Assembly: GCA_023230985.1 (NCBI GenBank)
Contig: JALNWH010000001.1
Location: 21,872-85,871 of the forward strand
DNA: 64,000 bases
Direction of reading: 5' to 3'
DNA from: Bacillota bacterium
GTDB lineage: Bacteria > Bacillota > Clostridia > Lutisporales > Lutisporaceae
Below, in pieces: positions 55,896-64,000 of this stretch; position 1 is the stretch's first letter; every line of letters begins with the position of its first letter. Both the position numbers and the translations under genes were made by a program. Below the pieces are notes generated by a model. The model saw only the letters and a program-made list of their open reading frames with translations, had not been told where the DNA came from and made no database searches.

Positions 55896-56939
55896 TTATA
55901 CTATTTCTAAAAAATAACCATCTTTATCTTTTACTTTACCTATAATGCTAAATTCCGTCTTGTTGTTATTTTTTAGCAGTTCTAGCAGCCCATTTACCTT
56001 TTTTTCTTCTACAGCTATTAGCAGACCGCCGGAAGTTTGGGGATCAAAGAGAATGTCCTTTATTTCTTGATTGACACTATTGCTAAATACAACTCTATCG
56101 CCAACATAGCTTCTATTTTTATATGCACCGGCAGGTATTATACCCATTTTTGCCAATTGGATGCTTTCGGCTATAATTGGTAATCTATCAGAACATATTT
56201 CAAAAGTTACATTACTGGCCTTAGCCATTTCCAAGGCATGGCCTAAAAAGCCGAATCCGGTAATGTCGGTACACCCATTGACTCCTGTTTCTAACATAGC
56301 ATCACAAGCATCTTTATTCAAATATGACATAATAAATGCCGCCTTTTCAACAGCTCCTTCATCTAATAAGTCAGCTTTTATTGCTGTAGCCATTATTCCC
56401 AGACCTAACGGTTTTGTTAATATCAAAACGTCTCCCGGTTTAACTCCTGCGTTTGTAACTACATTGTTAGGATGAATAAATCCCATTAATGATAAGCCGT
56501 ATTTGGGCTCGTTATCCTCAATAGTATGTCCTCCTACAATTATTGCTCCTGCTTCTTTAACCTTATCTGCTCCGCCTTTTACTATTTTTGCAAGTACTTC
56601 CGTAGACAGACAATTAGGAAAACAAGCAATATTCATTGCCGTAGCCGGTTTCCCTCCCATAGCATATATATCGCTTAAAGCATTAGCTGCCGCAATCTGT
56701 CCAAAGATATAGGGATCATCTACTACCGGTGTAAAAAAATCCATTGTTAAGATTACTGCTTTATCTTCACAGACTTTATACACAGCGGCATCGTCATAGG
56801 TATCCATTCCTACGATTAAATTTTCATCATGAAATCCAGGTAGTTGACACAAAACTTGTGCCAAGGTCTCAGGACCTAATTTAGCAGCTCAACCCGAGCT
56901 CTCTGTCATCTGAGTAAGTCTCTTTTCTGACAAGGACAT
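55896..56939 (-). CDS. selD: Selenophosphate synthetase SelD, itself a selenoprotein (in-frame TGA = Sec17)
   Basis: SelD makes selenophosphate from selenide and ATP. The full frame runs from an ATG at 56939 with AGGTGAT upstream, through an in-frame TGA at 56889-56891, to the stop at 55896. The TGA is residue 17 in SSG-Sec-AAKLGPETL, the position of catalytic Cys17 in E. coli SelD, with Lys20 also kept. Further motifs are FTPVVDDPYIFGQIAAANAL, GGHTIEDNEPKYGL and DITGFGFLGHALEMA. A plain frame call would start at 56864 and miss the first 25 residues. The total is 347 residues. Confidence 0.96.
56864..56877 (-). other. SECIS-like hairpin in selD
   Basis: Eleven bases after the UGA, the message can form AGGTC, loop CTGA, GACCT. 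Bacterial SECIS elements lie in the coding region directly after the UGA and are bound by the C-terminal domain of SelB, so position and size fit. Binding has not been shown for this sequence. Confidence 0.6.
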
Positions 56940-56964
56940 AAAATCACCTGCTTTCCAAGTCGTT

Positions 56965-57585
56965 TCATTTGACGGTAATCAAATCCTTTATACCATCATA
57001 TCGTTTTTCGCCTATTCCGCTAACATCCCTGATATCTTCCGTAGATTTAAAAAACCCCTTAGAATCTCTATGATCTACTATTTTCTTTGAAAGTGCAGGG
57101 CCGATACCCGGTAATGTGCTTAATTCAGCTTCTGAAGCGGTATTTATATTTATCATTTTATTTGTTGAACTATTTGATGTTTCACTATATTGTGTCATAT
57201 CAATTGAAGCATCTTCGCCTTTTTTCGGGATATATATTTTTTCTTCATCACTAAGAATCTTCGATAAATTCACCATATCCAAGTCTGCTTCCGGAAGTGA
57301 TCCTCCTATATAATTAAGTGCATCATAAAGTCTTGTACCTTCTTCTATCCATATAAAACCGGGGTTCTTTACTTGTCCCCCGATATGTATTCCTATCATT
57401 TTTGGTTCCGTACTAATCTGCTCATCTATTTCAATAGTATCAATTTCTTTTGTTTTAGCAATGTTTTCTTCACCTAGAACAAATTGAGAAGTTTTATTAT
57501 GGTTTATATATATGGTTCCGCTTAATGCTATGATTAAAACAGATATTATAAAAAAAAGAAGTTTTTCTCGATTTGTTATTAGCAA
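56965..57585 (-). CDS. comEA: ComEA-like DNA-binding protein (SLBB and helix-hairpin-helix)
   Basis: ComEA is the membrane-anchored DNA receptor for transformation. The 206-residue protein has one N-terminal transmembrane segment (about 9-27), an SLBB domain (GIHIGGQVKNPGFIWIEEGT, RLYDALNYIGG) and a C-terminal double helix-hairpin-helix (ININTASEAELSTLPGIGP, ISGIGE-like VSGIGEKRYDGI). The TTG start has AAGGA upstream. It lies 25 bases before selD, an unusual neighbour, and 6.5 kb from comEC. Confidence 0.93.
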   Translation of the reverse strand: MLITNREKLLFFIISVLIIALSGTIYINHNKTSQFVLGEENIAKTKEIDTIEIDEQISTEPKMIGIHIGGQVKNPGFIWIEEGTRLYDALNYIGGSLPEADLDMVNLSKILSDEEKIYIPKKGEDASIDMTQYSETSNSSTNKMININTASEAELSTLPGIGPALSKKIVDHRDSKGFFKSTEDIRDVSGIGEKRYDGIKDLITVK

Positions 57586-57677
57586 ATTTATCAGTCCTTT
57601 TCTTGAGAGTCTTTAAGAAATATTAAAACCGATTTCCGATAGTCCCCTCTAAAATACTTTGCATTGGTATTATCATT

Positions 57678-57705
57678 AATAAACCGGCAATATTGCCGGT
57701 TTATT
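57678..57705 (-). terminator. Palindromic terminator-like hairpin after ridA
   Basis: A perfect 28-base palindrome, AATAAACCGGCAA/TTGCCGGTTTATT around a central TA. It lies 14 bases after the ridA stop. The T-rich part is inside the stem, so termination may be partial. Confidence 0.6.
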
Positions 57706-57719
57706 AAATGTATAAAAAA

Positions 57720-58097
57720 CTAAATATATGCTATTACTTCTATTTCTACTAAAACATCCATGGGCAATCTTGCTACTTCAACACAGGATCTAGCCGGTTG
57801 ATTTTTTGTAAAATATGAACCATATACTTCATTTACTTTGCCAAAACTATTCATGTCCTTAATAAATACAGTGCTTTTAAGTACATTTTCCAAGCTACTC
57901 CCGGCGGCTTCCAATATTGCTTTAATATTTTCTATGCATTGTTTTGCTTGTATCGTTACATCGCCTTCAACAAGTTTACCGGTTTTGGGGTCTATAGGGG
58001 TTTGTCCTGATACAAAAAGCAAACTTCCATGCTTTATACCTTGGGAATAAGGTCCGATAGCACCCGGTGCATTTGTAGTACTAATTACCTCTTTCAT
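57720..58097 (-). CDS. ridA: RidA family enamine/imine deaminase
   Basis: RidA removes reactive 2-aminoacrylate and similar imines formed by PLP enzymes. The 125-residue protein has [38 protein letters not shown] and the catalytic Arg region [26 protein letters not shown] lies 8 bases before the ATG at 58097. It follows a YheO-type regulator gene after 12 bases, which suggests a small regulated unit. Confidence 0.94.
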   Translation of the reverse strand: MKEVISTTNAPGAIGPYSQGIKHGSLLFVSGQTPIDPKTGKLVEGDVTIQAKQCIENIKAILEAAGSSLENVLKSTVFIKDMNSFGKVNEVYGSYFTKNQPARSCVEVARLPMDVLVEIEVIAYI

Positions 58098-58109
58098 CAC
58101 AAATACCTC

Positions 58110-58769
58110 CTAATATTTTTCGCTTATTCTAATCTCCTCCAGATAATTATATATTGTGTATCTGGAAACACAAAGAACTTTCGCAATATAATCAACAGCA
58201 CCTTTAACAAGAAAAACGCCTTTATCATCTAATATCTCAACTATTTTTACTTTTTCCTCTTTTGACATATAGGCTACCGGCCTACCCGTAATATCTAAAG
58301 TTTTATTTACAATACTGTTCAGGACATCATAAATTGTACTGCCAAAACTTTCTTCTCCACCCGCTTCATTTGAATCATCATTTTTTACATCAATAAAATT
58401 ATTTAATATATTACTTACTATAGATAATTCGGAAATATCAAAATTAATACATAAAAAACCAATAACTTCTCCGTTTTCATCTTTTATATACATTAAAGAT
58501 GATTTCAAAATCCTACCGTCAGGCGTCTTTTTCATATAGTTAATAATATTTTCATCGAATTGTGCCTTTTTCATAACTGTCAAACCATATTCGCTCATAG
58601 GCCCGCCGAGAGAACGACCGCTTACATGTCCATTAGTTATTGCTATAATTGAATTCTGAGGGTTTTTTATATCATGTAAAACTGCTTCACAATTCTTTCC
58701 AAAAGTATTTGCTAAACCCTCTATTATAGGAATTAATGATTGTAAAATCGGGTGTATATTATTATTCAA
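58110..58769 (-). CDS. YheO-like PAS/HTH transcriptional regulator
   Basis: A 219-residue regulator with an N-terminal YheO-type PAS domain (about 5-115; GKNCEAVLHDI, ITNGHVSGRSLGGPMSE, SSLMYIKDENGEVIGFLCIN) and a C-terminal helix-turn-helix (KGAVDYIAKVLCVSRYTIYN YLEEI). Relatives such as DauR respond to amino-acid-derived signals. It lies directly upstream of ridA, so control of RidA or of nitrogen catabolism is likely but inferred. The ligand is unknown. Confidence 0.88.
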   Translation of the reverse strand: MNNNIHPILQSLIPIIEGLANTFGKNCEAVLHDIKNPQNSIIAITNGHVSGRSLGGPMSEYGLTVMKKAQFDENIINYMKKTPDGRILKSSLMYIKDENGEVIGFLCINFDISELSIVSNILNNFIDVKNDDSNEAGGEESFGSTIYDVLNSIVNKTLDITGRPVAYMSKEEKVKIVEILDDKGVFLVKGAVDYIAKVLCVSRYTIYNYLEEIRISEKY

Positions 58770-58791
58770 CTAAAATCCTCCAAACTTTATG

Positions 58792-59142
58792 TTATGATTC
58801 TATATTTATAGTAGTAGCATCTGCCCAAAGCCTTTCTAAATTATAGAATTCCCTCTCTTCTTTAGAAAACAAATGTATTACAATATCATAATAATCCAGT
58901 AAAATCCAACTTCCGCTACGAAATCCTTCTTTATGATGCATATCAAACCCTGCTCCGCTCAGCTTCTCTTCTAAATTATCCGCTAAAGATTGCACATGAG
59001 TTGACGAAGTTCCTGTAGCTATTATAAAGTAATCAGCTAATATAGACAATTCAGAAATGTCTATAACTTTTATGTCTTGAGCCTTTTTGTCCTTTAATAC
59101 TTCAATTGCTACTTCTTTTTTTTCCATTAAATCATCTTGCAA
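58792..59142 (-). CDS. rsfS: Ribosomal silencing factor RsfS
   Basis: RsfS binds ribosomal protein L14 and blocks joining of subunits when nutrients are scarce. The 116-residue protein has ISELSILADYFIIATGTSST, HVQSLADNLEEKL and GSWILLDYYDIVIHLFSKEE. The TTG start has GGAGGGG upstream. It lies in the nadD-yqeK-lcp-rsfS order, common in Firmicutes. Confidence 0.95.
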   Translation of the reverse strand: MQDDLMEKKEVAIEVLKDKKAQDIKVIDISELSILADYFIIATGTSSTHVQSLADNLEEKLSGAGFDMHHKEGFRSGSWILLDYYDIVIHLFSKEEREFYNLERLWADATTINIES

Positions 59143-59163
59143 ATAAACCCCTCCTGCAAAATT

Positions 59164-60105
59164 TTAATTTGCAATATTTTGCAAACTTTCACCTGCACTT
59201 TTTTGAATACCCAGTTCTTCTTCAATTTCATTATTCATTTCTCTAAGCTTTTGCTCATCATAAACATAATATGAAATTCTATTAATATAAAGAGCCTCAC
59301 CGGGCAATGTATACATCTTTATATTGTCAGAATTTAAGTCTTTTAATTTAATTGAATAATATGCTATTTCCTTTTCTTCCATATTGGTTCTTACACATTG
59401 GCTTATAGCACTTAATACATTAAATGCTTTTGGTAATATTTTAGGGCTGGTAATCTTTTTTATAAAAGCCTTGATAAAATTTTGCTGCGCCCTGATTCTC
59501 CCCAAATCCTGATCCGGATAACCGGAACGATATCTTACGAAATCTACTGAATTTTTACCGTCTAAAATCTGTTTGCCTTTTTTTATATTAATATATAGAT
59601 TTTGTGTAGGATCCGGATAATACATGTCTTGAGGAACATCTAATTCAACTCCCCCTACAATATCTATAATCTTTTCCATTCCTTTAAAATCAAGTTCTAC
59701 ATAATAGTGCACAGGTATATCCAATAGTTTGCTCACGGTATCCATAGCTAGAGGTATACCCTCTTTTCTTGCCACGGCCGAATTAATCTTATCATAACCG
59801 TAATTCGCAATCTCAACTCTGGTATCCCTGGGTATAGATATCATAGCTACTATATCATCTTCTTTATTATACCTTGCTAAAATCATTGAATCAGATCTGG
59901 CTTCATCAATCCCCATAAAAAGTACATTTACTATATTATAATTTTCCGCATCCGGCGGCTTTAATTCCGGATTTATTCTGACAATTTCATCAAACAATTC
60001 TTTATCGCTATTAAACTTGCCTAAATAATAGTAAGCCCCGCTAACAATAATAAAAGTAAAAGCAATAAATGATATCAAAAATATTAAAACATATCTTTTT
60101 TTCAT
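59164..60105 (-). CDS. LytR-CpsA-Psr (LCP) family protein
   Basis: LCP enzymes attach teichoic acids or other polymers to peptidoglycan outside the cell. The 313 residues have one N-terminal transmembrane segment (about 5-27) and the LCP domain with VLFMGIDEARSDSMIL, SIPRDTRVEI, KINSAVARKEG, DFVRYRSGYPDQDLGRIRAQ and QQNFIKAF. The Arg and Asp residues typical of phosphotransfer are present. It lies between yqeK and rsfS. The polymer it attaches is unknown. Confidence 0.92.
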   Translation of the reverse strand: MKKRYVLIFLISFIAFTFIIVSGAYYYLGKFNSDKELFDEIVRINPELKPPDAENYNIVNVLFMGIDEARSDSMILARYNKEDDIVAMISIPRDTRVEIANYGYDKINSAVARKEGIPLAMDTVSKLLDIPVHYYVELDFKGMEKIIDIVGGVELDVPQDMYYPDPTQNLYINIKKGKQILDGKNSVDFVRYRSGYPDQDLGRIRAQQNFIKAFIKKITSPKILPKAFNVLSAISQCVRTNMEEKEIAYYSIKLKDLNSDNIKMYTLPGEALYINRISYYVYDEQKLREMNNEIEEELGIQKSAGESLQNIAN

Positions 60106-60118
60106 ATTAACACCTCAA

Positions 60119-60694
60119 TCATACTAATTTGATTGAATCCAACACAAAATTCCTAGCTTTTATTGTATCCGGATGCAAAATAGATTTTTTTTCTACTATA
60201 TAAATAATAGTAGAATCCAAAGCTAATAACAGTGCTTCATCTAAATCTTTATAAGCTGTTTCCTTTATCTTTCCTACTCTGTCAAACCTTCTGCCCGGTT
60301 CTATAATATCGGCAATATATATTATTTTTTCAATAATGCTCATGTTTTCCTTACCTGTTGCATGATACCTTATTGCTGACAAAATATCAATATCTGTAAC
60401 ACCGAATATATTTTTACTGATATAAACGGAAGCAGGAGCATGAATAATCTCCGGAATCTTATATATCAAATCATCCACAAAAAAAACGCATTTTTTTGCA
60501 TATTGTTTTTGTTTATCTATACTTAAATCTTTAGCACAATCATGAATAAGACCACTTAGCTTGGCTCTCTCCATATCGTAATCATAGCAGGCTGCTAATT
60601 TCCCAGCCTCAATGCTTACATTTACTGAATGCTCATATTTATCCCGGCTTAGGTTTTTTTGCAAGTAATCATGTATCTCACTATAGGCCAACAC
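60119..60694 (-). CDS. yqeK: HD domain protein YqeK, bis(5'-nucleosyl)-tetraphosphatase
   Basis: YqeK hydrolyses Ap4A and similar dinucleotides. The 191 residues include EHSVNVSIEAGKLA, SGLIHDCAKDL, IIHAPASVYISK and IRYHATGKENMSIIEKIIYI ADIIEPGR, the HD-type metal ligands. It follows nadD after 8 bases, the standard order. The start is GTG with GGAGTGAT upstream. Confidence 0.94.
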   Translation of the reverse strand: MLAYSEIHDYLQKNLSRDKYEHSVNVSIEAGKLAACYDYDMERAKLSGLIHDCAKDLSIDKQKQYAKKCVFFVDDLIYKIPEIIHAPASVYISKNIFGVTDIDILSAIRYHATGKENMSIIEKIIYIADIIEPGRRFDRVGKIKETAYKDLDEALLLALDSTIIYIVEKKSILHPDTIKARNFVLDSIKLV

Positions 60695-60702
60695 TATCTA
60701 AA

Positions 60703-61334
60703 TCACTCCGTATAAAGATCACATTTTCTTATATAATCTTCTATAGCCTCAGGTAAAAGATATCTAATGGTTTTACCATTTTTAATTCTATTTCTAATAT
60801 CAGTAGAAGAAATAGCTAAAGACGGAACCTCAATACCGTATATTTTCTTCTTATAATTAGACTCTATTTCCTTCAATTTTTGTTCCACACGTTCTTTATA
60901 GTAACCGGGTCTAGTTGCTGCAACAAAGAAACATAGATTAAACAACTCATCTACATTTTGCCATGAGAAAATTTCCAATATGGCATCGGCACCCGTAATA
61001 AAATATATCTCGGCTTTTTCTCCATAAATATTACGAAGCTCCTTTAACGTATCCACAGTGTATGTAATACCCTGTCTATCAGTTTCTATTCTTGAAACTT
61101 CAAAATATGGATTGGTTGTAGTAGCAAGAACTGTCATTAAATACCTGTGATTAGCATCGGATGGGGATTCCCCATCTTATGCGGCGGGTTCCCCGAAGGC
61201 ATAAACAAAACTTTATCCAAATCATATTCGTCTCTTACTGCTTCCGCTGTAACTAAATGACCATAATGGATGGGATCAAAGGTTCCTCCCATAACGGCAA
61301 ACCTGATATTTTCGTTTTTACCTTTTACCTTCAT
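60703..61334 (-). pseudogene. nadD: Nicotinate-nucleotide adenylyltransferase NadD, frameshifted
   Basis: NadD makes deamido-NAD from nicotinate mononucleotide and is normally essential. The gene is in two frames. The first part (61334 to about 61166) encodes [20 protein letters not shown] and [12 protein letters not shown]. The second encodes [20 protein letters not shown] through [10 protein letters not shown] and ends at 60703. They join if one C is added to the CCCC run at 61163-61166, giving [11 protein letters not shown] and a normal 210-residue protein. So this is either a sequencing error, a real mutation, or frameshifting during expression. The ATG at 61334 has GAGG upstream. yqeK follows after 8 bases. 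Confidence 0.9.
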
Positions 61335-61414
61335 AAAGTTATACCTCACAACACATACTTTTACTTTAAATTATTATACACTAATAGACCCTATGAATAA
61401 AGATTTATAAATAA

Positions 61415-62989
61415 TTATTGTGAATTCTTTTCTTTTACTAAATACCAATCCCCAATAGTTCTAAATAGATTCATGCTATCCGGTTCGATGATTCCCCTTA
61501 ACTTACTTCTCGTAACCAAAGCATATTCCTTATAAAACAAACTGATTATCGGCAAATCTTCCCGTATTATCTTTTGTATCTTATTATAAACTAAAGGCAA
61601 TATATCAGGGCTATTTTGCTTAGTAATCATTTCCTCAATCAATAAATCAAATTCTTCATTTATATAGGAAGCGTAGTTTTCTCCATCTAAAACTAAACCT
61701 TGCTTAATATTCATCCCCGTAAGTACCAAATCATACTTTTTGCTTTCCAATGTTTTTTGTACCTCATCAAAAGGAACTATTTTTAAATCAATAATATATC
61801 CTGCTTCTTCTAAGCCTTTTTTTATATCTTCCGCTGCTTTCACTCTATAGTTATTCTCAACATTAGTAATAAGAGTGAACCTGAGCACTTGAGTCTTACC
61901 TTCAAGTTCTCTTTCAAATGCTTTGGAAATACTGTTAAATGAAAAACCTGCATTACTCAGTATATATTGAGCTTCCGTTTTACTATAATTATACTTTATT
62001 CCTTGTCCGTCGTCTAACCAAGAATCCGGTTTTATTGGAGTATCCGTCACTACAGCATGACCTAAAAGATGTTTATCTGCAATGGCCTTTCTATTTATTG
62101 CATACATCATGGCCTGTCTTACCGCTTTGTCAGACAATAATTCATTATCATGATTTATTGATATGAATTCAAAGCCATCGGAAATATATTTGTAAGTACT
62201 TATATCTTTTTGTTCTTTATACTTTTCCCAGTCATAAGATGAAGCATGTAAAACATCTATTTCCCCGGATTGAAAAAAAGGATCAAGGGCCTGTGCATCA
62301 TCAACAAAAATAACTTTTATTTGCTCAATACCAAAGTCTTTGTCCTCCCAATAGTATTTATTTGGTTTCAACTCCATAAATTTTAACTTTTTATAATCCG
62401 TAACTTTGTAAGGTCCAGTTCCTACCGGCAAAAAATCATCATAAAGAGTATATATATGTTTAGGAATTATAGGGAAACATAATCTGTCCAGCAGATTAAA
62501 ATAGGGCTTAACAAAATTGATACTTAGCGTTTCTGCATCAATTACTTTGTAACTTTGTATTTTGTCTATATTTTCTATATAAATTGAATCGGCATTTTTC
62601 TTAATGGTATCCAATGTGAATTTAACATCGTCGGAAGTCACTTTGTTTCCATCACTCCAAAAAATATCATCTCTTAGTTTAACGATGCTTTTTCCTGTAT
62701 TCCTGTCAATATCTATTTTTTTTGCTAATACAGGAATAACTTTCTTGCTTTTATCATATTCAAAAAGTCCGTTAAAAATCAAATCTGAAATATCTAAATA
62801 GGACTTATTACTAACTTTTATCGGATTAAAATTTATAGGTTCTACACACGCTATACTTAATTGCCCATTAATCAGAAGCTCCTCGTCTTCAACTTTGACA
62901 CTGTTCTCTTCAATTATTTGAGAACCCTCACAAGCCACTAAAAAAAGCAACAGCACAGCAATCATAAAAATAACAAAAAGCCGTTTCAT
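61415..62989 (-). CDS. Peptide/oligopeptide ABC transporter substrate-binding lipoprotein
   Basis: A 524-residue extracellular solute-binding protein of family 5 (OppA/DppA-like), with lipobox LVAC (Cys20). Typical signs are LVNP-like GQLSIACVEPINFNPIKV, SDGNKVTSDDVKFTLDTIKK, PVGTGPYKVTDYKKLKFMEL and DKAVRQAMMYAINRKAI. No permease or ATPase genes lie nearby in the window, so it must use components encoded elsewhere. It follows the nicotinate phosphoribosyltransferase gene after 11 bases and may be co-transcribed with it. Substrate unknown. Confidence 0.9.
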   Translation of the reverse strand: MKRLFVIFMIAVLLLFLVACEGSQIIEENSVKVEDEELLINGQLSIACVEPINFNPIKVSNKSYLDISDLIFNGLFEYDKSKKVIPVLAKKIDIDRNTGKSIVKLRDDIFWSDGNKVTSDDVKFTLDTIKKNADSIYIENIDKIQSYKVIDAETLSINFVKPYFNLLDRLCFPIIPKHIYTLYDDFLPVGTGPYKVTDYKKLKFMELKPNKYYWEDKDFGIEQIKVIFVDDAQALDPFFQSGEIDVLHASSYDWEKYKEQKDISTYKYISDGFEFISINHDNELLSDKAVRQAMMYAINRKAIADKHLLGHAVVTDTPIKPDSWLDDGQGIKYNYSKTEAQYILSNAGFSFNSISKAFERELEGKTQVLRFTLITNVENNYRVKAAEDIKKGLEEAGYIIDLKIVPFDEVQKTLESKKYDLVLTGMNIKQGLVLDGENYASYINEEFDLLIEEMITKQNSPDILPLVYNKIQKIIREDLPIISLFYKEYALVTRSKLRGIIEPDSMNLFRTIGDWYLVKEKNSQ

Positions 62990-63000
62990 ATAAACCCTTC

Positions 63001-64000
63001 CTACATCAATCTAACAAGCTTTGGATTCTCTACTCTTCCCGGTATTCTTCCTCTTTTAGCTATAGGTTTTCCCTCTATTTCTTTTAAATCCATTGTCATA
63101 TCTATAGCCGAAGCCCCGGAAATATAACTGCCTATTCCGAAAGCATCAGCCCCGGCTTCTTTGAGCTTCTTAATCTTTTCCGGATATAATCCCCCGGAAA
63201 CCAGAATTTTTACAAAACCGTACCCTTCCATATCCAAACTAGCCCTAACTTCTCTTACAAGTTCTATAGTTACTCCGCCCCTTTCACTGGGTGTATCCAA
63301 ACGAATAGCATATAAGTTTTTACCCAAGGCCTTTGCTATCCGTAATGCTTCTTCCACTTCGTCTTTAAATGTATCAATAAGAATAATCCTTTTGTGATCC
63401 TTTGGCGAAATCTCGTCATAAGCTAAAGAAACCGGTAAGGTATCACCGGCAATCAAAAAAGATGCATGGGGAAGAGTACCTGACGGTTCCATATTCATCA
63501 ATTTAGCTGCCAGAATATTGCTTGCTCCGCTTGCCCCGCCTATAATCGCCGCTCTTTCCATCACAGAAGAAACAGCAGGATGCACATGTCGGGAACCAAA
63601 TATAATAAAAGGTTTATCGCCGCAGGCTTCCTTACATTCTCTTGCCGCAGTCGCCCAACCGCAAGAACTTGCCAGCACTCCCAATATAACGGTTTCATAA
63701 ATACCGAACTCCTCATAAGGCCCAATAATTCTCATAACGGTCTCTTTACGTTCAAAACTCGCTCCCTCGGGCAAGGACCATATCTCTATGTTTTTATTTT
63801 TTAAAATATTATATACTTCGTCAATTCCGACAAAAATACCGGATTTCCTAGGAAATATCTCAGCAGTGACTTCCTTGTCGGCTATCTTCATCTTTTTTAA
63901 AATATCCATTGTTCTAACAAAATAAATATCCGTAGTATAACCTTCTAAAATTTCCTTTTCATTTGCAGAAAAAAGTTGCCTGTCTTTGCTTATGTTTATG
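63001..64000 (-). CDS. pncB: Nicotinate phosphoribosyltransferase (5' end outside window)
   Basis: This enzyme makes nicotinate mononucleotide from nicotinate and PRPP, the salvage route to NAD. About 333 codons are in the window. The frame stays open upstream of an internal ATG at 63909, encoding SANEKEILEGYTTDIYFVRT, typical of the family N-terminus, so the true start lies just past the edge. Other motifs are FGSRHVHPAVS with the phospho-His, GGASGASNILAAKL, PSGTLPHASFL, RLDTPSERGG and ILVSGGLYPEKI. It resembles the short form of about 340 residues. nadD, the next step, lies 1.7 kb downstream. Confidence 0.92.
   Translation of the reverse strand, partial: INISKDRQLFSANEKEILEGYTTDIYFVRTMDILKKMKIADKEVTAEIFPRKSGIFVGIDEVYNILKNKNIEIWSLPEGASFERKETVMRIIGPYEEFGIYETVILGVLASSCGWATAARECKEACGDKPFIIFGSRHVHPAVSSVMERAAIIGGASGASNILAAKLMNMEPSGTLPHASFLIAGDTLPVSLAYDEISPKDHKRIILIDTFKDEVEEALRIAKALGKNLYAIRLDTPSERGGVTIELVREVRASLDMEGYGFVKILVSGGLYPEKIKKLKEAGADAFGIGSYISGASAIDMTMDLKEIEGKPIAKRGRIPGRVENPKLVRLM

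Noticed and set aside
55896..56864. A shorter selD starting at 56864
   Set aside because: This start lies after the catalytic site, has no suitable binding site, and omits the conserved N-terminus that reads through the UGA.
60703..61349. Two separate genes for the halves of NadD
   Set aside because: Each half lacks motifs the other has, they join exactly with one added base, and the second half has no binding site.

Overview
The window is chromosomal DNA from a low-GC, endospore-forming, anaerobic member of the Firmicutes (Clostridia or Tissierellia-like). The call rests on the AT-rich composition, strong GGAGG-type ribosome binding sites with frequent TTG and GTG starts, sporulation and germination genes (gpr, spoIIP, yqfC, yqfD, a GerMN lipoprotein), a glycine T-box, a CIRCE operator, pyruvate phosphate dikinase with its regulator, cyanophycin genes and a complete selenocysteine system. 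The species cannot be named from the sequence alone.

Layout. 1-1684: cyanophycin synthetase (cut by the window edge) and cyanophycinase. 2004-3767: convergent NagZ-like and GerMN lipoproteins. 4038-10094: a branched-chain amino acid (Liv) ABC transporter with two binding proteins flanking livHMGF. 10516-11700: Nudix hydrolase and type-4 uracil-DNA glycosylase. 11958-44534: a long, almost unbroken minus-strand block with the classic Firmicutes order gpr, spoIIP, lepA, hemW, hrcA-grpE-dnaK-dnaJ, prmA, rsmE, mtaB, HIT protein, rpsU, yqeY, nfeD-floA, yqfC-yqfD, phoH, pgpH, ybeY, cdd, era, recO, glyQ-glyS (T-box), ppsR, ppdK. 44796-51574: mainly plus-strand, with a hemolysin III-like protein, two small holin-like proteins, comEC and holA, plus a DegT-type aminotransferase and a coiled-coil protein on the minus strand. 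51602-56939: rpsT, then selC (tRNA-Sec), selB, selA and selD, the last with an in-frame UGA at the catalytic position. 56965-64000: comEA, ridA and its probable regulator, rsfS, an LCP protein, yqeK, a frameshifted nadD, an orphan peptide-binding lipoprotein and a nicotinate phosphoribosyltransferase cut by the window edge.

Most genes are housekeeping. The parts not explained by housekeeping are: (i) three copies of a ~120 bp MITE-like element with inverted ends, two of them with 8-9 bp target duplications; (ii) selD as a selenoprotein with a hairpin just after the UGA; (iii) a ~22 bp GC-rich minisatellite between selB and selA; (iv) a one-base frameshift in nadD at a run of four C; (v) a fossil IS end joined to the liv terminator. 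I found no convincing new multi-gene system. The MITE family and the small uncharacterised genes are the best leads.

Starts were revised where a ribosome binding site clearly chose a codon other than the most upstream one. In several genes an in-frame GTG or ATG lies inside the Shine-Dalgarno sequence itself and is probably not the start.
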